Assembly: GCF_041146395.1 (NCBI RefSeq)
Contig: NC_091010.1
Span: 48,008,001 to 48,072,000, forward strand
Origin: Eulemur rufifrons
Taxonomy: Eukaryota; Chordata; Mammalia; Primates; Lemuridae
Reading direction: 5' to 3'
DNA length: 64,000 nt
Both the position numbers and the translations under genes were made by a program. Shown here piece by piece: positions 54,165 to 64,000 of the stretch (its first letter is position 1; the number at the start of each line of letters is the position of its first letter). The notes under the pieces are model-generated. The model was not told the DNA's origin, made no database searches, and was given only the letters and a program-made list of their open reading frames with translations.

Positions 54165-54695
54165 ATGTGGAATAAATAGTGGTTAACCCCAGTACTTAGC
54201 CCATGTTAGGGGCTTCATGTGAATTCACTGAATCCTCCTGGAGACCCCGTGAGGAAGGTATTGTTATTGTCATTGCCATTTTTTTTTTTTTTTTGAGATG
54301 GAGTCTCACTCTGTCATCTAGTCTAGGTGCTGTGGCATCACCCTAGCTCACAGTAACCTCAAAGTCCTTCGCTCAAGCAATTCTCCTGCCTCAGCCTCCC
54401 GAGTAGCTGAGATTACAGGCACATGCCACCACAACTGGCTAATTTTTTCTATTTTCAGTAGAGACGGGGTCTTATTCTTGCTCAGGCTGGTCTCACACTC
54501 CTAAGCTCAAGCAGTCCTCTCTCCATGGCCTCCCAGAGTGCTAGGATTACAGGTGTGAGCCACCGCGCCTGGCCTATAATTGCCATTTTAAAGATAAGGA
54601 AACTGAGGCACAAGGATGTTAAGTACTTGCCTAAACTCACACAACTAGTAAGCAGAAACTAGAATTGAAGCCCAGGCAGGCTGCTACCAAGTTTG
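54165..54695 (-). mobile_element. MIR SINE, antisense, split by an Alu
   Basis: Left half: AATTCACTGAATCCTCCTGG and GTGAGGAAGGTATTGTTATT. Right half, after the Alu: AAGATAAGGAAACTGAGGCA, CAAGGATGTTAAGTACTTGC and AACTAGTAAGCAGAAAC. Together they make one antisense MIR. Confidence 0.85.
54283..54578 (-). mobile_element. Alu, full length, antisense
   Basis: T-run, GAGATGGAGTCTCACTCTGT, ATCACCCTAGCTCACAGTAA and the GAGACGGGGTCTTATTCTTG block, ending GAGCCACCGCGCCTGGCC. An 11 bp target duplication ATTGCCATTTT lies at 54272-54282 and 54579-54589. It has the strepsirrhine CCTAGCTCAC signature but lacks the central insertion. Confidence 0.96.
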
Positions 54696-54699
54696 TGCT

Positions 54700-55160
54700 A
54701 CACTGCTGCTCTTGCAGAGGGCCGAGTGAGACATCGTCCATGGGCTTTAGCACGTAGGAGGTCAGTGTAGCCCTCCAAGGGCCGGCTCTCCTCTTCTCTT
54801 CCTTCTTTCTGTCTCCTTCCCTATTCTCTCACTGGAGGTCACTATGGCAGCTGCCCTCACCTCCCTGGCCTTCTCCTGGTGCCGGGGCTAGGTGGAGCTG
54901 GTTCTCCTTCCTCACTCTTGATGGGACAACAAAGTCTCCCCCTTAAGAGGTGGCCACAGCTGAGCCTTCATCCATGAGCCGGAGTGGGCAGGCACCCTGT
55001 GAGTCTCTAGAGTCAGGGAGGGGGGCTTCAGAAGAAACAGTGCATCTGATCCTCCTGGGAAGTGAGTCCACCAAGAAGTAGATTCAGAGACAGACTTTGA
55101 GGAGGAAAGAGACTGGAATCCACATTCACCTGGAGGTGATGTCAGTGTGGCCTCCAAGTC
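54700..55160. other. Unique sequence, nothing recognised
   Basis: A pyrimidine-rich stretch at 54787-54835; otherwise featureless. Confidence 0.45.
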
Positions 55161-55165
55161 CTGGA

Positions 55166-55342
55166 GCAGTGGTTCTCAACCTGCCCACATGCTAGAATAC
55201 TTGGGGGCTTTAAAAACATACCACACAAGCGCCACCTCCAGAACAATTGGATCAGGATCTCTGGGAGCGGTGCCCAGGCATTGATGGGTTTTAAGAGCTC
55301 CCCAGCTGGTTCCAATGTGTAGTTGGCCTGAGAGCCACAGAC
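55166..55342. mobile_element. MER5A-like hAT element
   Basis: GCAGTGGTTCTCAACCTGCC, GATCAGGATCTCTGGGAGCG, GTGCCCAGGCATTGATGGG and AGAGCTCCCCAGCTGG, ending GAGAGCCACAG. Both ends resemble the MER5 inverted termini. No 8 bp duplication is still visible. Confidence 0.88.
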
Positions 55343-55374
55343 TCAAGAAAAGAGCTCCTGATAAGTACAAAAAG

Positions 55375-55537
55375 ACTCTGGTTCTAAACTCTAGCTTTGT
55401 CACTTCCTAGCTGGGTGTTCTCGGGCAACCCATCAGACCTCTCTGAGCCTCACTTCCCCTATATCTGTAAAATGGGAATAATAATCTCTGCCCTACGTAC
55501 CTTACACAAATTGTTATGATGCTCAGGTAGACTGTTG
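55375..55537 (+). mobile_element. MIR SINE, sense
   Basis: CTTTGTCACTTCCTAGCTGG, CTCTGAGCCTCACTTCCCC, CTGTAAAATGGGAATAATAA and TTGTTATGATGCTCAGG. Confidence 0.92.
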
Positions 55538-55658
55538 CATGTTGACGTATTTTGTCAGTTATGTAGTGTACTATGTAAAAGTAAGGTGGAATTAACCTAT
55601 ACAGACAAAAAAACCAGCACATGGGTTCACCTTGCACAAGTAGGTGCACTTGAATATG

Positions 55659-55686
55659 TACACACACACACACACACACACACACA
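55659..55686. repeat. CA microsatellite
   Basis: (CA)n of about 13 units. The minus-strand poly-CV peptide over it is an artefact. Confidence 0.95.
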
Positions 55687-55739
55687 AATATATATACACC
55701 ACAGAGGGCTGCTGATTATATTTGAAAACAGAACTACAG

Positions 55740-56005
55740 TTTTCTAGACATGGACTTTTGTTTTTAGCCTTCAGAATATGCCATTAAAATATGGAGAGAT
55801 GATCTGGGGTGTGTGTGTGTGTTTAAATGATTGCTAAAGTGTGGCATCATTTGAGTCTGCCTGTCAGCCTATCAGAAACGTCATCTATAACCTTCACTGT
55901 TTGCAGTTTAATCTCCCCTGCCTCCCCGCGGGCCCTGTTCTGACATTTTAAACCCCATAAATGACAGTAGTGCTCTAAGCCATTTTGAAAAAAGCCAAGC
56001 ATTTG
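55740..56005. promoter_or_regulatory. Candidate enhancer block N
   Basis: Repeat-free apart from a short TG run: TGCCATTAAAATATGGAGAG, TTTAAATGATTGCTAAAGTG, GGCATCATTTGAGTCTGCC, CCTATCAGAAACGTCATC, GTTTGCAGTTTAATCTCCCC and CATTTTAAACCCCATAAATG. High complexity and distinct from the repeats on either side. Confidence 0.4.
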
Positions 56006-56009
56006 GAAA

Positions 56010-56610
56010 AAACACACATAGAGACATACCCCTAAATTCCCCTTCCCCTGAACACATGCTCACTCATGCTCATAAGTAGAATCGCACACACGTTCACACC
56101 CCTACACTGGCCAATTTGAGAGAAATCACAGATACTGGCACTGGCCAACAAAGTGCATGTGTGTGACGGCAGGACACAGGTGCACAGAAGCATGGCTGTG
56201 TATCTGGCCCATGCACAAACTCTAGTGGACACAAAGCAGGGATACCTTTCTGCCCCCTTCCTTGAGTTGCATCCATTCCTCTGTTCTCTGGCCTTGAAAG
56301 GGAAAGGGGACATCCAGGGTCCTTGGAAGGCTTGCATTGGAGGCTATTTCCTATACTTTGGACTCAGAAACCAGTGGGGTGACATGGGAGGCTGAGGGGC
56401 CCCAAATCTTGGGATTTAGTGTCAAGCAAGGATGTGTATTAGCAAGCTCAAGGTTCTTCACTCTTGGAAAACCCATGAGTAGAGGGGATACCAAGCAAGT
56501 AGCAACCCCCTACGCTGACAACCAGCTCTCCATGTTTGGGGAACCAGAAGGAAAAAGAAAACCTAGAGATACTTAGGAAAGGGATAAACATGTGAGCATA
56601 GAAGGACATG
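56010..56610. other. Unique sequence, nothing recognised
   Basis: Slightly CA-rich at 56030-56110. No gene or repeat family. Confidence 0.45.
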
Positions 56611-56629
56611 GTATAAGATGTTGATTGTG

Positions 56630-56964
<335 letters not shown>

Positions 56965-56979
56965 AAGATGTTGATTGTG

Positions 56980-57105
56980 AACTTCATAAGGACAGGGCTC
57001 TGTCAGCTCCCAGATCTATCCCCAGGGCCGACATAGGGCCTACAACATAGCAGAGGCTTGTAAGAATAATGCTTGTTGAATGAATGACTGAAAGAATGTG
57101 TAAGC
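56980..57105 (+). mobile_element. L2 3' end, sense
   Basis: GAACTTCATAAGGACAGGGC, CAGATCTATCCCCAGGGCC and AATAATGCTTGTTGAATGAA followed by TGACTGAAAG. Confidence 0.88.
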
Positions 57106-57121
57106 TCTAAGTGGTAAAGGG

Positions 57122-57150
57122 TGTGTGTGAGAGAGAGAGAGAGAGAGGAA
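57122..57150. repeat. GT/GA microsatellite
   Basis: Short (GT)n followed by (GA)n of about ten units. Confidence 0.85.
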
Positions 57151-58485
57151 GAGATGGAGATGGGGGTAGGAGATTGGCTAATTAAGGACAGTTTCTTAGA
57201 AAAGATGACTTCCGATTTGGCACTGGAAGAAATAGGCCTGTATCACAACTAATATCTACATGTTCCAGGTTAAGTGGCTGACTTTTTTTTTTTTTTTTTT
57301 TTTTTTGCCTTAGACCACCTCTGCTTTTGCAGTAAGATCTCCCCACTCACGGACAACAAAAACTCAAATAAAGTAGGAAATGGTAGGCATGGTGAATTAG
57401 GATTACCTTTGTGTAGTCCCAAGGACTTTGCAAGCTAAGAAATCTGGGAGCCAAAGCCTTGGACATTTTTCTGAGCTGGTGAACTTTGTTCCTTATGTGC
57501 TAGGCATGTGTACCAGCAGAGGACAAGGACTCCAGGCAGCTCTGCTTGATTCTGAGGGCTCTGGGGCTTCTCTGTGGCAGGGCTGGCTCCTATGGCTCTC
57601 CCTCCCACCACCTCAAGTCATCATGCACTTTAAGGAACTTGTTTCCAAGGCAACCAATTAGTGTCAGAAAGAGAGGGCTGTGACGTCAGGCAAGGATGCA
57701 GGGAGGGGTGAGAAACTCCACCCCCCATATCCCTGGCTCCCAGCTCAGTGTCTGCAGCGTTGAAGGGAAAGCTCCTAAGGAAGGGACGCAGGCCATGGCC
57801 CTCCTGAGGAGCACAGTCCTGGGACAGGGCCCAGGAGGAGGGACTGGGTTGCAGAACTGATTCCCCCGGCAGTGCCCCCCCCCACTCCAAAATGCTGATA
57901 AGGCTGTGGGCCCAGTGGTAAGACTGTGGCATGCTTAGAAGGGAAGCAGTAGTCTGAGGCCATTGCCCATGCTCCACCCTAGCCCCTAGGAGGGAGAGAT
58001 TTTAGACTTTATTTGGGAGACCTGTAAACAAGGCCCAGAATGAAGGAGGTCTTGGTTTAAAGGGGAGGAGACCCTGCTATCAGGCCTCACTTGAGACCTT
58101 TTTGTCTGCCCCCCGGAAGGGTGGATGTTTCCGTTTATGAGAGAACAGTATATGCTTTAAATAAAAGAGTAGGGCACCAACTGGAACAAATTTGGAGAGT
58201 GTAGGAGAGATAATCCAATGGACACATGGCTTACTGATTCTTTCTTAGAGCAGAGAGTAAGATGTAGGGAAAAACTGCAGCAGTTTGAGCTCCTAGATCC
58301 TTGGGACGGCTGCTAGGCTTCCTGGGGGACAAGTCCTGCCAATTTGGGAAGGTCGGTCTAATCAGAAGATACAGGGTAGAATGCAAAGGACTTGTCCTTA
58401 GGGTAAAAAAAGAAGACTTACATTCATTTATTTGACTTCCTGGCCTAAGTATGCTAAACCCATCACACCAGCTGGGTAAGCCTTC
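57150..58485. other. Unique sequence, mostly unrecognised
   Basis: It contains a 24-T run at about 57283-57306 with no Alu body attached, and the X-box/CCAAT/CRE cluster at 57641-57688 listed separately. No coding gene is supported. Confidence 0.4.
57641..57688. promoter_or_regulatory. RFX X-box, CCAAT and CRE cluster
   Basis: GTTTCCAAGGCAAC at 57641-57654 fits an RFX X-box (imperfect palindrome of GTTNCC and GGNAAC halves). It overlaps CCAAT at 57654-57658 and is followed 23 bp later by the full CREB/ATF palindrome TGACGTCA at 57681-57688. Factors for these three sites cooperate in known promoters. There is no CpG island or exon here, so a distal element or non-coding promoter is possible. 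Confidence 0.38.
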
Positions 58486-58493
58486 CTGTGAAG

Positions 58494-58640
58494 ATGATGA
58501 AGATGACAACAATGATGATGATGATAAACAGCAGCAGCTGTACTTTCCTGGCACTATACTTTACAAAACACTTTCATCCTTGTGGTAGTAGCCACATTGA
58601 TAAGTAGGGCAGGAATTATCTGCAAGTGTGGTTCAGGGAG
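58494..58640 (-). mobile_element. MIR SINE fragment with GAT repeat
   Basis: A short GATGAT/GACAACAATGAT simple repeat merges into CTTTCCTGGCACTATACTTT and CAAAACACTTTCATCC, a mirrored MIR tail. Confidence 0.55.
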
Positions 58641-59024
58641 CAGACTCAGAGACGGTGACTACTGGGCCAGACCTTTACCAGGATGGCTCTGGGAAGGTGC
58701 TGGAAAATGCAGGACTAGGCAGAGGGAGAGACTGGGCTGGGCTGGAGTCTCAAAAAAGGCCTTAGCTAACCGCTGAGGGACCCTGAAGCCGGCATGGCCC
58801 TTCAGAATTGTCCTGAGTTGGGGAGAGGTGTCTGGGCCTCTGTATGTCTGTGGTGATCAGTCACTGGATACAGGCTGCCCTGGGAAAGGGACGTGACCTC
58901 AGGCAGGGCAGCACTCTTCAGCAGAGGCAAATCCGAGGAAGGCTGACAGGCAAGGGCAGCAGCTGAGGGGAACTGTCCTTCAGTACGGCAGAACGGCTGC
59001 ACTGCAGCATGGCACCCCTGTAGC

Positions 59025-59130
59025 AATTACCACTCCCGTTTTGGAGGTGAGGAAACTGAAGTTTGAGAGAGGTGATGACCAGCCTCTTACACAGCTCTTA
59101 TACAGGCAGAGTTAGAGTGTAGCTGTGGCA
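59025..59130 (-). mobile_element. MIR SINE fragment, antisense
   Basis: GGAGGTGAGGAAACTGAAGT, GAGAGAGGTGATGACC and TTACACAGCTCTTATACAGG. It could be the other half of the fragment 400 bp upstream. Confidence 0.65.
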
Positions 59131-59134
59131 TCGA

Positions 59135-60355
59135 GGACTTGCAGTGCAAAACTTCCTCCAGTGTAACCACAGGAGTCAGTCACTGAGGGACCCTCTGCCT
59201 CGGCCCCAAGCAGGACAGGCAGTTGCAGCTGAGGGTGCTCTGGGTGGGGGAGCTCAGCGTGCTGTCCCGCTGCCAGATGGGTCAGGGTGCAGAGAGCCTG
59301 TGCCAGGCCTCCAGAAGGCCTGCTCAGCTCTGCAAAGGTCCAGGGAGCCCCCTCCTCCTCTGGAAAGTGGAGACTGTGACCTTAATCCCTCCCAGCACAG
59401 AGGCCACAGCACTGGCTTCTCCAGGCCACAAGAGAAGCTTTCCTGACAGATGTGTTGGATTGACCAAAAGACAAGGGGCTTTGAGGAGATTAGGCTGTCT
59501 GCTCAGTATTTGGCCCATAAGCCCCCAAGAAATGGAAGCTTGGAGGGTCTCTTCAGTGGCTTCTAGAAAGGGCCAGAGTGTTCAGCAGGGGCCCAGCAAT
59601 GGTCAACCTTCTTGGCCAGCCTCATGGGCAACAAGCAGCCTCAGGCAGGTGTTTGCTGAGGGGGTCAACAGAGGTGAGGGAGGGAGGGGATAAGGTGACA
59701 GAAGGCGAGAGACAGCTATGCGCAGGCTGGGAACAGGGAGGGGCCTGGCTCCCTCAGCACCAGCCACCCCACAGAAACTGACAGAAGGAAAAGAGTCCGG
59801 GCTTGTTTGCAGGCCGCTGGGGCCAGGCCGTACAGGTCTGTCAAGGATTTGGGAAGTCACTGAAGACTGTGACATATGTGTGTGGGGGCTGCGGTGGGGG
59901 CAGTGACACAGTCAGACGTGTGTGGGGAGGGAGGGGAGGAATCTACTCCCTGCCCCATCTTCACACAGGAGTTGCTGGGTTCCCAGGCCTGGAGCAACAA
60001 CCACTCTTGCTCTGGTTTCTCTCAACTCTCCCTGACTAGGAGGTGAGAAAGGGAGCCCCAGCCGTCACAAAGGAAGGACCCAGAGATGCAAGAGGCAAAG
60101 GGACAGGGACCTGATGACAGCCCCAGAGTCTCTGCTGGGAAACTCACAAGGATCTACCAGCTCCTGCCCACAGGGGCACGGTCCTCCTTGCCCTTTTCTA
60201 GGGGGCAAGAGTGAGTGGCCACAGCTTCTGTCCCAGGACCCTGATCAGAAAGGGATTGTTTTGGCAGTTTTTTTTTTCTTTCTTTTAGCTCTGCCACCTT
60301 TCCCCTCCCCCCACCCCTACGTTTCCCTTCATGACCTTGTGACTCCTCCATTAGG
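59135..60355. other. Unique GC-rich sequence, nothing recognised
   Basis: A plus-strand frame of 156 codons at 59223-59693 overlaps several others and shows no domain. No repeat landmarks. Confidence 0.45.
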
Positions 60356-60369
60356 TCTCCTTTCTTCTT

Positions 60370-60510
60370 GCTTCAAGAAAAAGCCAGGCGGGGAGGGCTG
60401 GGGACGGGGAGGGCGGCGAGGCGGGCGAGAGGCTGAGCCAATTGCAGGGCTGCAAGGTGCAAAGCAATCAGCGGAGCGGCTGGTGAGCGGGGTCACTCAG
60501 TAGTGTGCAC
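60370..60510. promoter_or_regulatory. GC/CpG-enriched flank of block O (small CpG island 4)
   Basis: GGCGGGGAGGG, GACGGGGAGGGCGGCGAGGC and GGGCGAGAG, followed by CCAATTGCAGGG and AGCAATCAGCGGAGCGGC. About nine CpGs in 60361-60480 plus Sp1-like GGGCGG boxes. It abuts an AT-rich block with a TATA element. Confidence 0.5.
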
Positions 60511-60514
60511 ATCA

Positions 60515-60775
60515 GGGTGAAATCCTTTCAGCTCTTCGCCAAACCCCTAGTGAAAGACAATCAGGCTCGCTGTCACCGAGCTAATTCTGTCTATATAAAA
60601 GCAGTAATGAAATTCACGGCAGGATTACCCTCTCCATCCAATGGGCCAGCGTCGTGGTGACATATCTCTCTTATTGCCCGAATGTAACACACCATCTAAT
60701 TTACGTCGTGTAGCGAGCAGGAATGAAATGTTCATAAAGAATTGCTGCATCTCGTCACCTTAACTGCGGCCCGGG
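60515..60775. promoter_or_regulatory. Strong candidate enhancer or promoter block O
   Basis: Repeat-free and high-complexity with retained CpGs: GACAATCAGGCTCGCTGTCA, GAGCTAATTCTG, CTATATAAAAGCAGTAATGA, AATTCACGGCAGGATTACCC, CCATCCAATGGGCCAGCGTC and ATATCTCTCTTATTGCCCG. It continues with ACACACCATCTAATTTACGT, CGTGTAGCGAGC, GGAATGAAATGTTCATAAAG and CATCTCGTCACCTTAACTGC. One of the clearest constraint-like segments in the window. Confidence 0.5.
60591..60600 (+). promoter_or_regulatory. TATA-box match
   Basis: CTATATAAAA lies downstream of GC boxes (60405-60425) and a CCAATT (60438). A start would be expected around 60620-60625. No credible coding exon follows, so any transcript would be non-coding. 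Confidence 0.32.
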
Positions 60776-60779
60776 GCTC

Positions 60780-61360
60780 TGAGGCATCTGTCAGGGAGAG
60801 GAGCAGGAGGAGGCAGGGCGGGCGGGGCTCAGGGAGCAGCAGCCAGGGGCAGGGGTTTCTGTGGGCTTGTTGTTTCTTAATAGGGTGAAGTGGAGGCAGA
60901 AGGAGGTAGGGGCTGGGCGGGGGTCTACAGAGGAGAGGGAAAGGGAGGGGCACGAAGGGCCTTGGGGAGTGAGGATAAATAAGGGTAGGATGAAGTGGTC
61001 TGCAGGGAGAGTTTGGAAGTCTGTGCGAATCTGTGGAGCCAGGGAGCCGGAGAGTACGTGTGCTTGGGTTTGGGTGAGTTTGGGAGGATGAATGTGACTG
61101 CCTATGTGGCAAGGGGTTGGTTGGGAAAATGCCCCTCCCAGATACTGCAGGACCCCTGGTAGTCTCTTCCATTCTCTGGAAGTGGAAACCCACCCACCTC
61201 TAAAGACTGTCAGAACAAAACTCTCCAGTGAACCAGAGAGGAGCCCTTTTATAAAAGTGAACAAGGAGCAGACAGACGCTAGGAGCAAGTTTTACAAACC
61301 TATGAGCTGTCTGTGGGTCCTCCCTCGCCCTCATCTGCAATTGCATGACCCAACCAGCCA
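60780..61360. other. Unique GC-rich sequence
   Basis: G-rich plus strand; minus-strand frames 60732-61193 and 60791-61288 are serine/proline/leucine-rich and show no family resemblance. Confidence 0.45.
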
Positions 61361-61369
61361 TCAGCGAGC

Positions 61370-62078
61370 CTTTTCAACTGCATGCTCCAATATTTTTCTC
61401 ACCCATTCTTTTCTCCATTGCCATCAGCACACTGAACCCCGCCTCCCAGCCCAAGGTCACTGCTGTCCGTTGCGTGGATGCCTCAGAACCCTCCTCACTG
61501 GTCTCCTCATTAGCCCTCTTGCCCCCTCAACTCAGCCAGGTAGTGATCATGTCACCACTGCCATCTCTCAACCTAAAACCTGCAATGGTGCCCACTTGCC
61601 CTAAGGATAAAGACCAGACCCTACCTCCCCAGCTTCTTTACCTGTGCTCCCTGTCACAAACTGTGCTCCAGCCACATTGGCCTTTTCCCGTGGTCTGGGT
61701 GTGCCATGTTCTAAACAGCCCTGGGGGCTGTGCTCACACCAGTCCCTTTCCTTGGAAGGCTCCCACCAGGGACAGCAGCACCACCCCAGCATGGTCTTAA
61801 CCCCTACTCCCACTTCAGACACCAGCTGAAACATTGCATCCTGGGGGAAGCCTTCTGTGACTACTCAGATGTGGGTAGCTCTCTCTTAGCATCCTTTACT
61901 TCCTTTTGTGACTACTTGATTACAGCTTGTATTTTCCCACTGGACTCTGAGCTCCATGAGGGCAGGGACCATGTCTATTTTACTCACCATTATATCTCCA
62001 GCACCCAGCACAGTACCCAGGGACATTATAGGTCTATAAATATTTGTTGGATGAATGAGGGAATGAGGGGCCTGCACA
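61370..62078 (+). mobile_element. L2 3' portion, sense, well preserved
   Basis: GTGATCATGTCACCACTGCC, CCTAAGGATAAAGACCAGAC, CTGTGCTCCAGCCACATTGG and CTTTCCTTGGAAGGCTCCCA. Then TGAGCTCCATGAGGGCAGGG, CAGCACCCAGCACAGTACCC and AATATTTGTTGGATGAATGA. It is the best-preserved L2 3' end in the window. The plus-strand frame at 61345-61800 is the fossil end of ORF2. Confidence 0.93.
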
Positions 62079-62099
62079 ACCACTACAAGGCTAAGAGCC

Positions 62100-62140
62100 C
62101 TGCCCCTTCCTTCCTCCCTCCCTCCCTCCCTTCCTTCCTT
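62100..62140. repeat. CCTT/CCCT microsatellite
   Basis: About 37 bp of CCTTCCTT and CCCTCCCT units between two convergent L2 ends. Confidence 0.92.
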
Positions 62141-62285
62141 CAGCAAACATCTACTGAATGCCATTTGTGTGCCAGGCACTGTCAGAGGCACTGGGGCCAT
62201 AATGCTGAGCAAGTGAAGACACTGTCCCCGCCCATGAGGAGCTCAGCAGGGGAGAGAGACAGAAAAATAAGACAACCGTGGTGAT
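62140..62285 (-). mobile_element. L2 3' end, antisense
   Basis: AACATCTACTGAATGCCATT, GTGTGCCAGGCACTGTCAGA and AGGCACTGGGGCCATAATG, then CATGAGGAGCTCAGCAGGGG. It lies tail-to-tail with the sense L2 that ends at about 62078. Confidence 0.9.
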
Positions 62286-62464
62286 AAGCCTGTCCTGTGC
62301 AGCTTCACTCTGGGGAGGAGCCACATCCTCACCCACTGGCGGAGTCACCCACAAGTGGCTGATCCTCTAGGGTCACTCTCCCCAAACTTCCTCCAGACAC
62401 AGCTCAGCCACCTTTGGGGGAAAAATACCAGCAAATGAAAGAAACCTTATCAAAGAGTCATAAC

Positions 62465-62775
62465 TGGAATTCTCTTACTAGTGATAACAACAGCAAGAAG
62501 CATCTGTTGAGTATCAACTATGTGCCAAGTACCTCATCTCATGTAATCCTCACAACTGTGACATCTAGGTATCTTATCCCTGTTTTAGAGACGAGGAAAC
62601 TGAAGCTGAGTTTAAATAACTTGCCCAAAAAAAGGTCACACACTTGGCATACAATGGGTACTCACCATTATTTATTGAGTGAATAAATGAATGAGAAGCT
62701 AAGTAGAAAAGACAGGACATAAACCTAGACTTTCTAGCTCCAAAGCTCCTGGTCTTTCTACTCCTCAGTCCAAGC
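62465..62775 (-). mobile_element. MIR SINE, antisense, with an L2-tail-like insert
   Basis: TCATGTAATCCTCACAACTG, CCCTGTTTTAGAGACGAGGA and ATAACTTGCCC, then after an insert at about 62639-62695 AAAGACAGGACATAAACC and AGCTCCTGGTCTTTCTACTC. The insert (GGCATACAATGGGTACTCAC, then TTATTGAGTGAATAAATGAA) resembles a sense L2 tail. Confidence 0.75.
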
Positions 62776-62779
62776 AATT

Positions 62780-63540
62780 AGTTTGGACTCTCAGGGTCTG
62801 TATTGGAAAAATGACCTGATGTTGAGCTTTGGATTCATGTTTCCCCAGCTCTTGGCCCTCATCTATCCACCTATGGCTTCCCACAGATACACATGTCACC
62901 TCAGATGCCAGATCTAGCCAGGCAGGAAGATTAGGTCTAGAGAAAAACCAGACCTTAAGCCCTCTGGGAGATGCCTATAAGGTGAACCTTTCCCCATCCT
63001 GCCCAGTCTTTCTTCAACACCCTAAGCTTGGGGTAACTTATCAAAATGTCTGGGAAAGAGTCTTGTGTGAGATATGGAACATCACTCCTGCATACATAGA
63101 CTCAATCATGTCTTGTAATATATCCTTTTGTGCCTAAGCTATGTGGTCCTTTCTCATGAATTTAGAGATGTTTACTTACCAGATGGTATGTAACTATGTG
63201 TGCATGGTATATGTAGACATGTGTTCATGTATGTATACATATGTATTAATATTAGTAAATCCATCCTTTCATCAGCTCTCTCATAGCCCAGTGGTGTCTA
63301 CTCCATATATGCAGACACCCGAATCTACACCCTGAAGTCCCCTCCCCACAGACATCTGCCTTGTAGCTGCCTTTTCCATTTGCTTTTCTCCTCCTCTCCT
63401 AGAAACTGCATGTGAACTTCCAGCCAATGCTCACAGGCCACAGAGTGGGATTCTGTGCTATGTGCTTCCTCTTATTTTAAGGAAAGTTCTACTCCCTGGC
63501 AGTGGGTAACTTTTTCTTTTTATCAAAGCGCTAATGCAAA
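62780..63540. other. Unique sequence
   Basis: Contains a TG/TATG-rich patch at 63170-63245. No gene or named repeat. Confidence 0.45.
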
Positions 63541-63554
63541 CATGTGTCATCAAA

Positions 63555-63622
63555 GAGATAATATATGCCTGGCACACAGTAACTTCTCAATTCGTGTTAG
63601 CTATTAACATTATTATAGCTCA
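63555..63622 (+). mobile_element. MIR tail fragment, sense
   Basis: ATGCCTGGCACACAGTAACT, then AATTCGTGTTAGCTATTAAC and ATTATTATAG. Confidence 0.7.
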
Positions 63623-63624
63623 TT

Positions 63625-64000
63625 TGTCCTCCCTGACCAGAGGGCGTCCCTCCTTCTACCACAGCCCTCCTAGGGCTGGAAGTACGAGTGCCCATATCCA
63701 CTCCTGCCAGGGAGCTGTGTGAGGCTTGGTGCACTTGTAAGGACCTCCTGGGGTTAGAGGGCTTTTGGCCATTGTCATCTATATTTCTCAGTAGGACAAA
63801 AATCTCACACATCCCTGGCAGGCAGGACTCACTCATATTTTTTAAAGTCTCCATAAAATAAGTCTCAGGGGTCTCTGTAGACATTGCATCCAAAACCTTA
63901 AATTGCTAAGACACAAATTGTTTCCTAAACCCATCTTTCTGCAGCTGACATGTTTTTTCTTAGGCCAGGCCTGAGGCCAAAGCCACTGGCCAATGCCCAC
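63625..64000. other. Unique sequence to the window end
   Basis: Nothing recognised. Confidence 0.5.

Noticed and set aside
57283..57306. Poly-T run as a possible antisense Alu tail
   Set aside because: No Alu body follows; it is a simple homopolymer or an orphaned tail.
61345..61800. 151-codon plus-strand frame
   Set aside because: It overlies the fossil 3' end of L2 ORF2 and is not an independent gene.

Overview
This is mammalian, non-coding genomic DNA, almost certainly from a strepsirrhine primate and more likely a lemur than a galago. The evidence is the Alu population. Several copies carry the strepsirrhine right-arm signature (the GAGCTAGGCTGACGCCAC type), and four carry a central insertion between the two arms. 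The older repeats (L2, MIR, L1M, MaLR LTRs, MER5-type hAT elements) are those shared by all eutherians. I found no protein-coding gene, coding exon, tRNA, rRNA or CRISPR array that I can defend. The long open frames are low-complexity, or lie on repeats or GC-rich DNA.

Layout. 0-6 kb holds a long antisense L2 with a nested small hAT element, a mosaic of L1 and MaLR fragments, a degenerate TG tract, an L2 tail and a MaLR LTR. 6.8-11.4 kb holds an L2 tail, four Alus, a degenerate ATGG/GTGAT tract and two older repeats split by Alus. 12.9-14.3 kb has two AT-rich, homeodomain-motif-dense blocks that look like conserved enhancers. 15.3-26.6 kb is repeat-dominated: MIR, nested L1s, two antisense L2 copies with a readable reverse-transcriptase remnant, Alus and a GGAA tract.

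27.4-39.3 kb is the most notable part. It combines CpG islands at about 28.9-29.5 and 36.6-37.6 kb with adjacent AT-rich, repeat-free blocks carrying paired homeodomain, SOX, FOX and PBX/MEIS-like motifs and several perfect inverted repeats. Similar composites recur at 50.8-51.3 kb and 60.4-60.8 kb. AT-rich blocks without a strong island lie at 46.3-46.5, 47.1-47.5, 48.4-48.55 and 55.75-56.0 kb. The remaining sequence is L2/MIR-rich unique DNA with Alus, MaLR and MER5 copies.

Interpretation (inference). L2/MIR-rich, L1-poor DNA studded with AT-rich motif blocks beside orphan CpG islands is typical of the intergenic or intronic regulatory landscape of a developmental transcription-factor gene. 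I could not identify the locus from sequence alone, and conservation itself could not be measured here.
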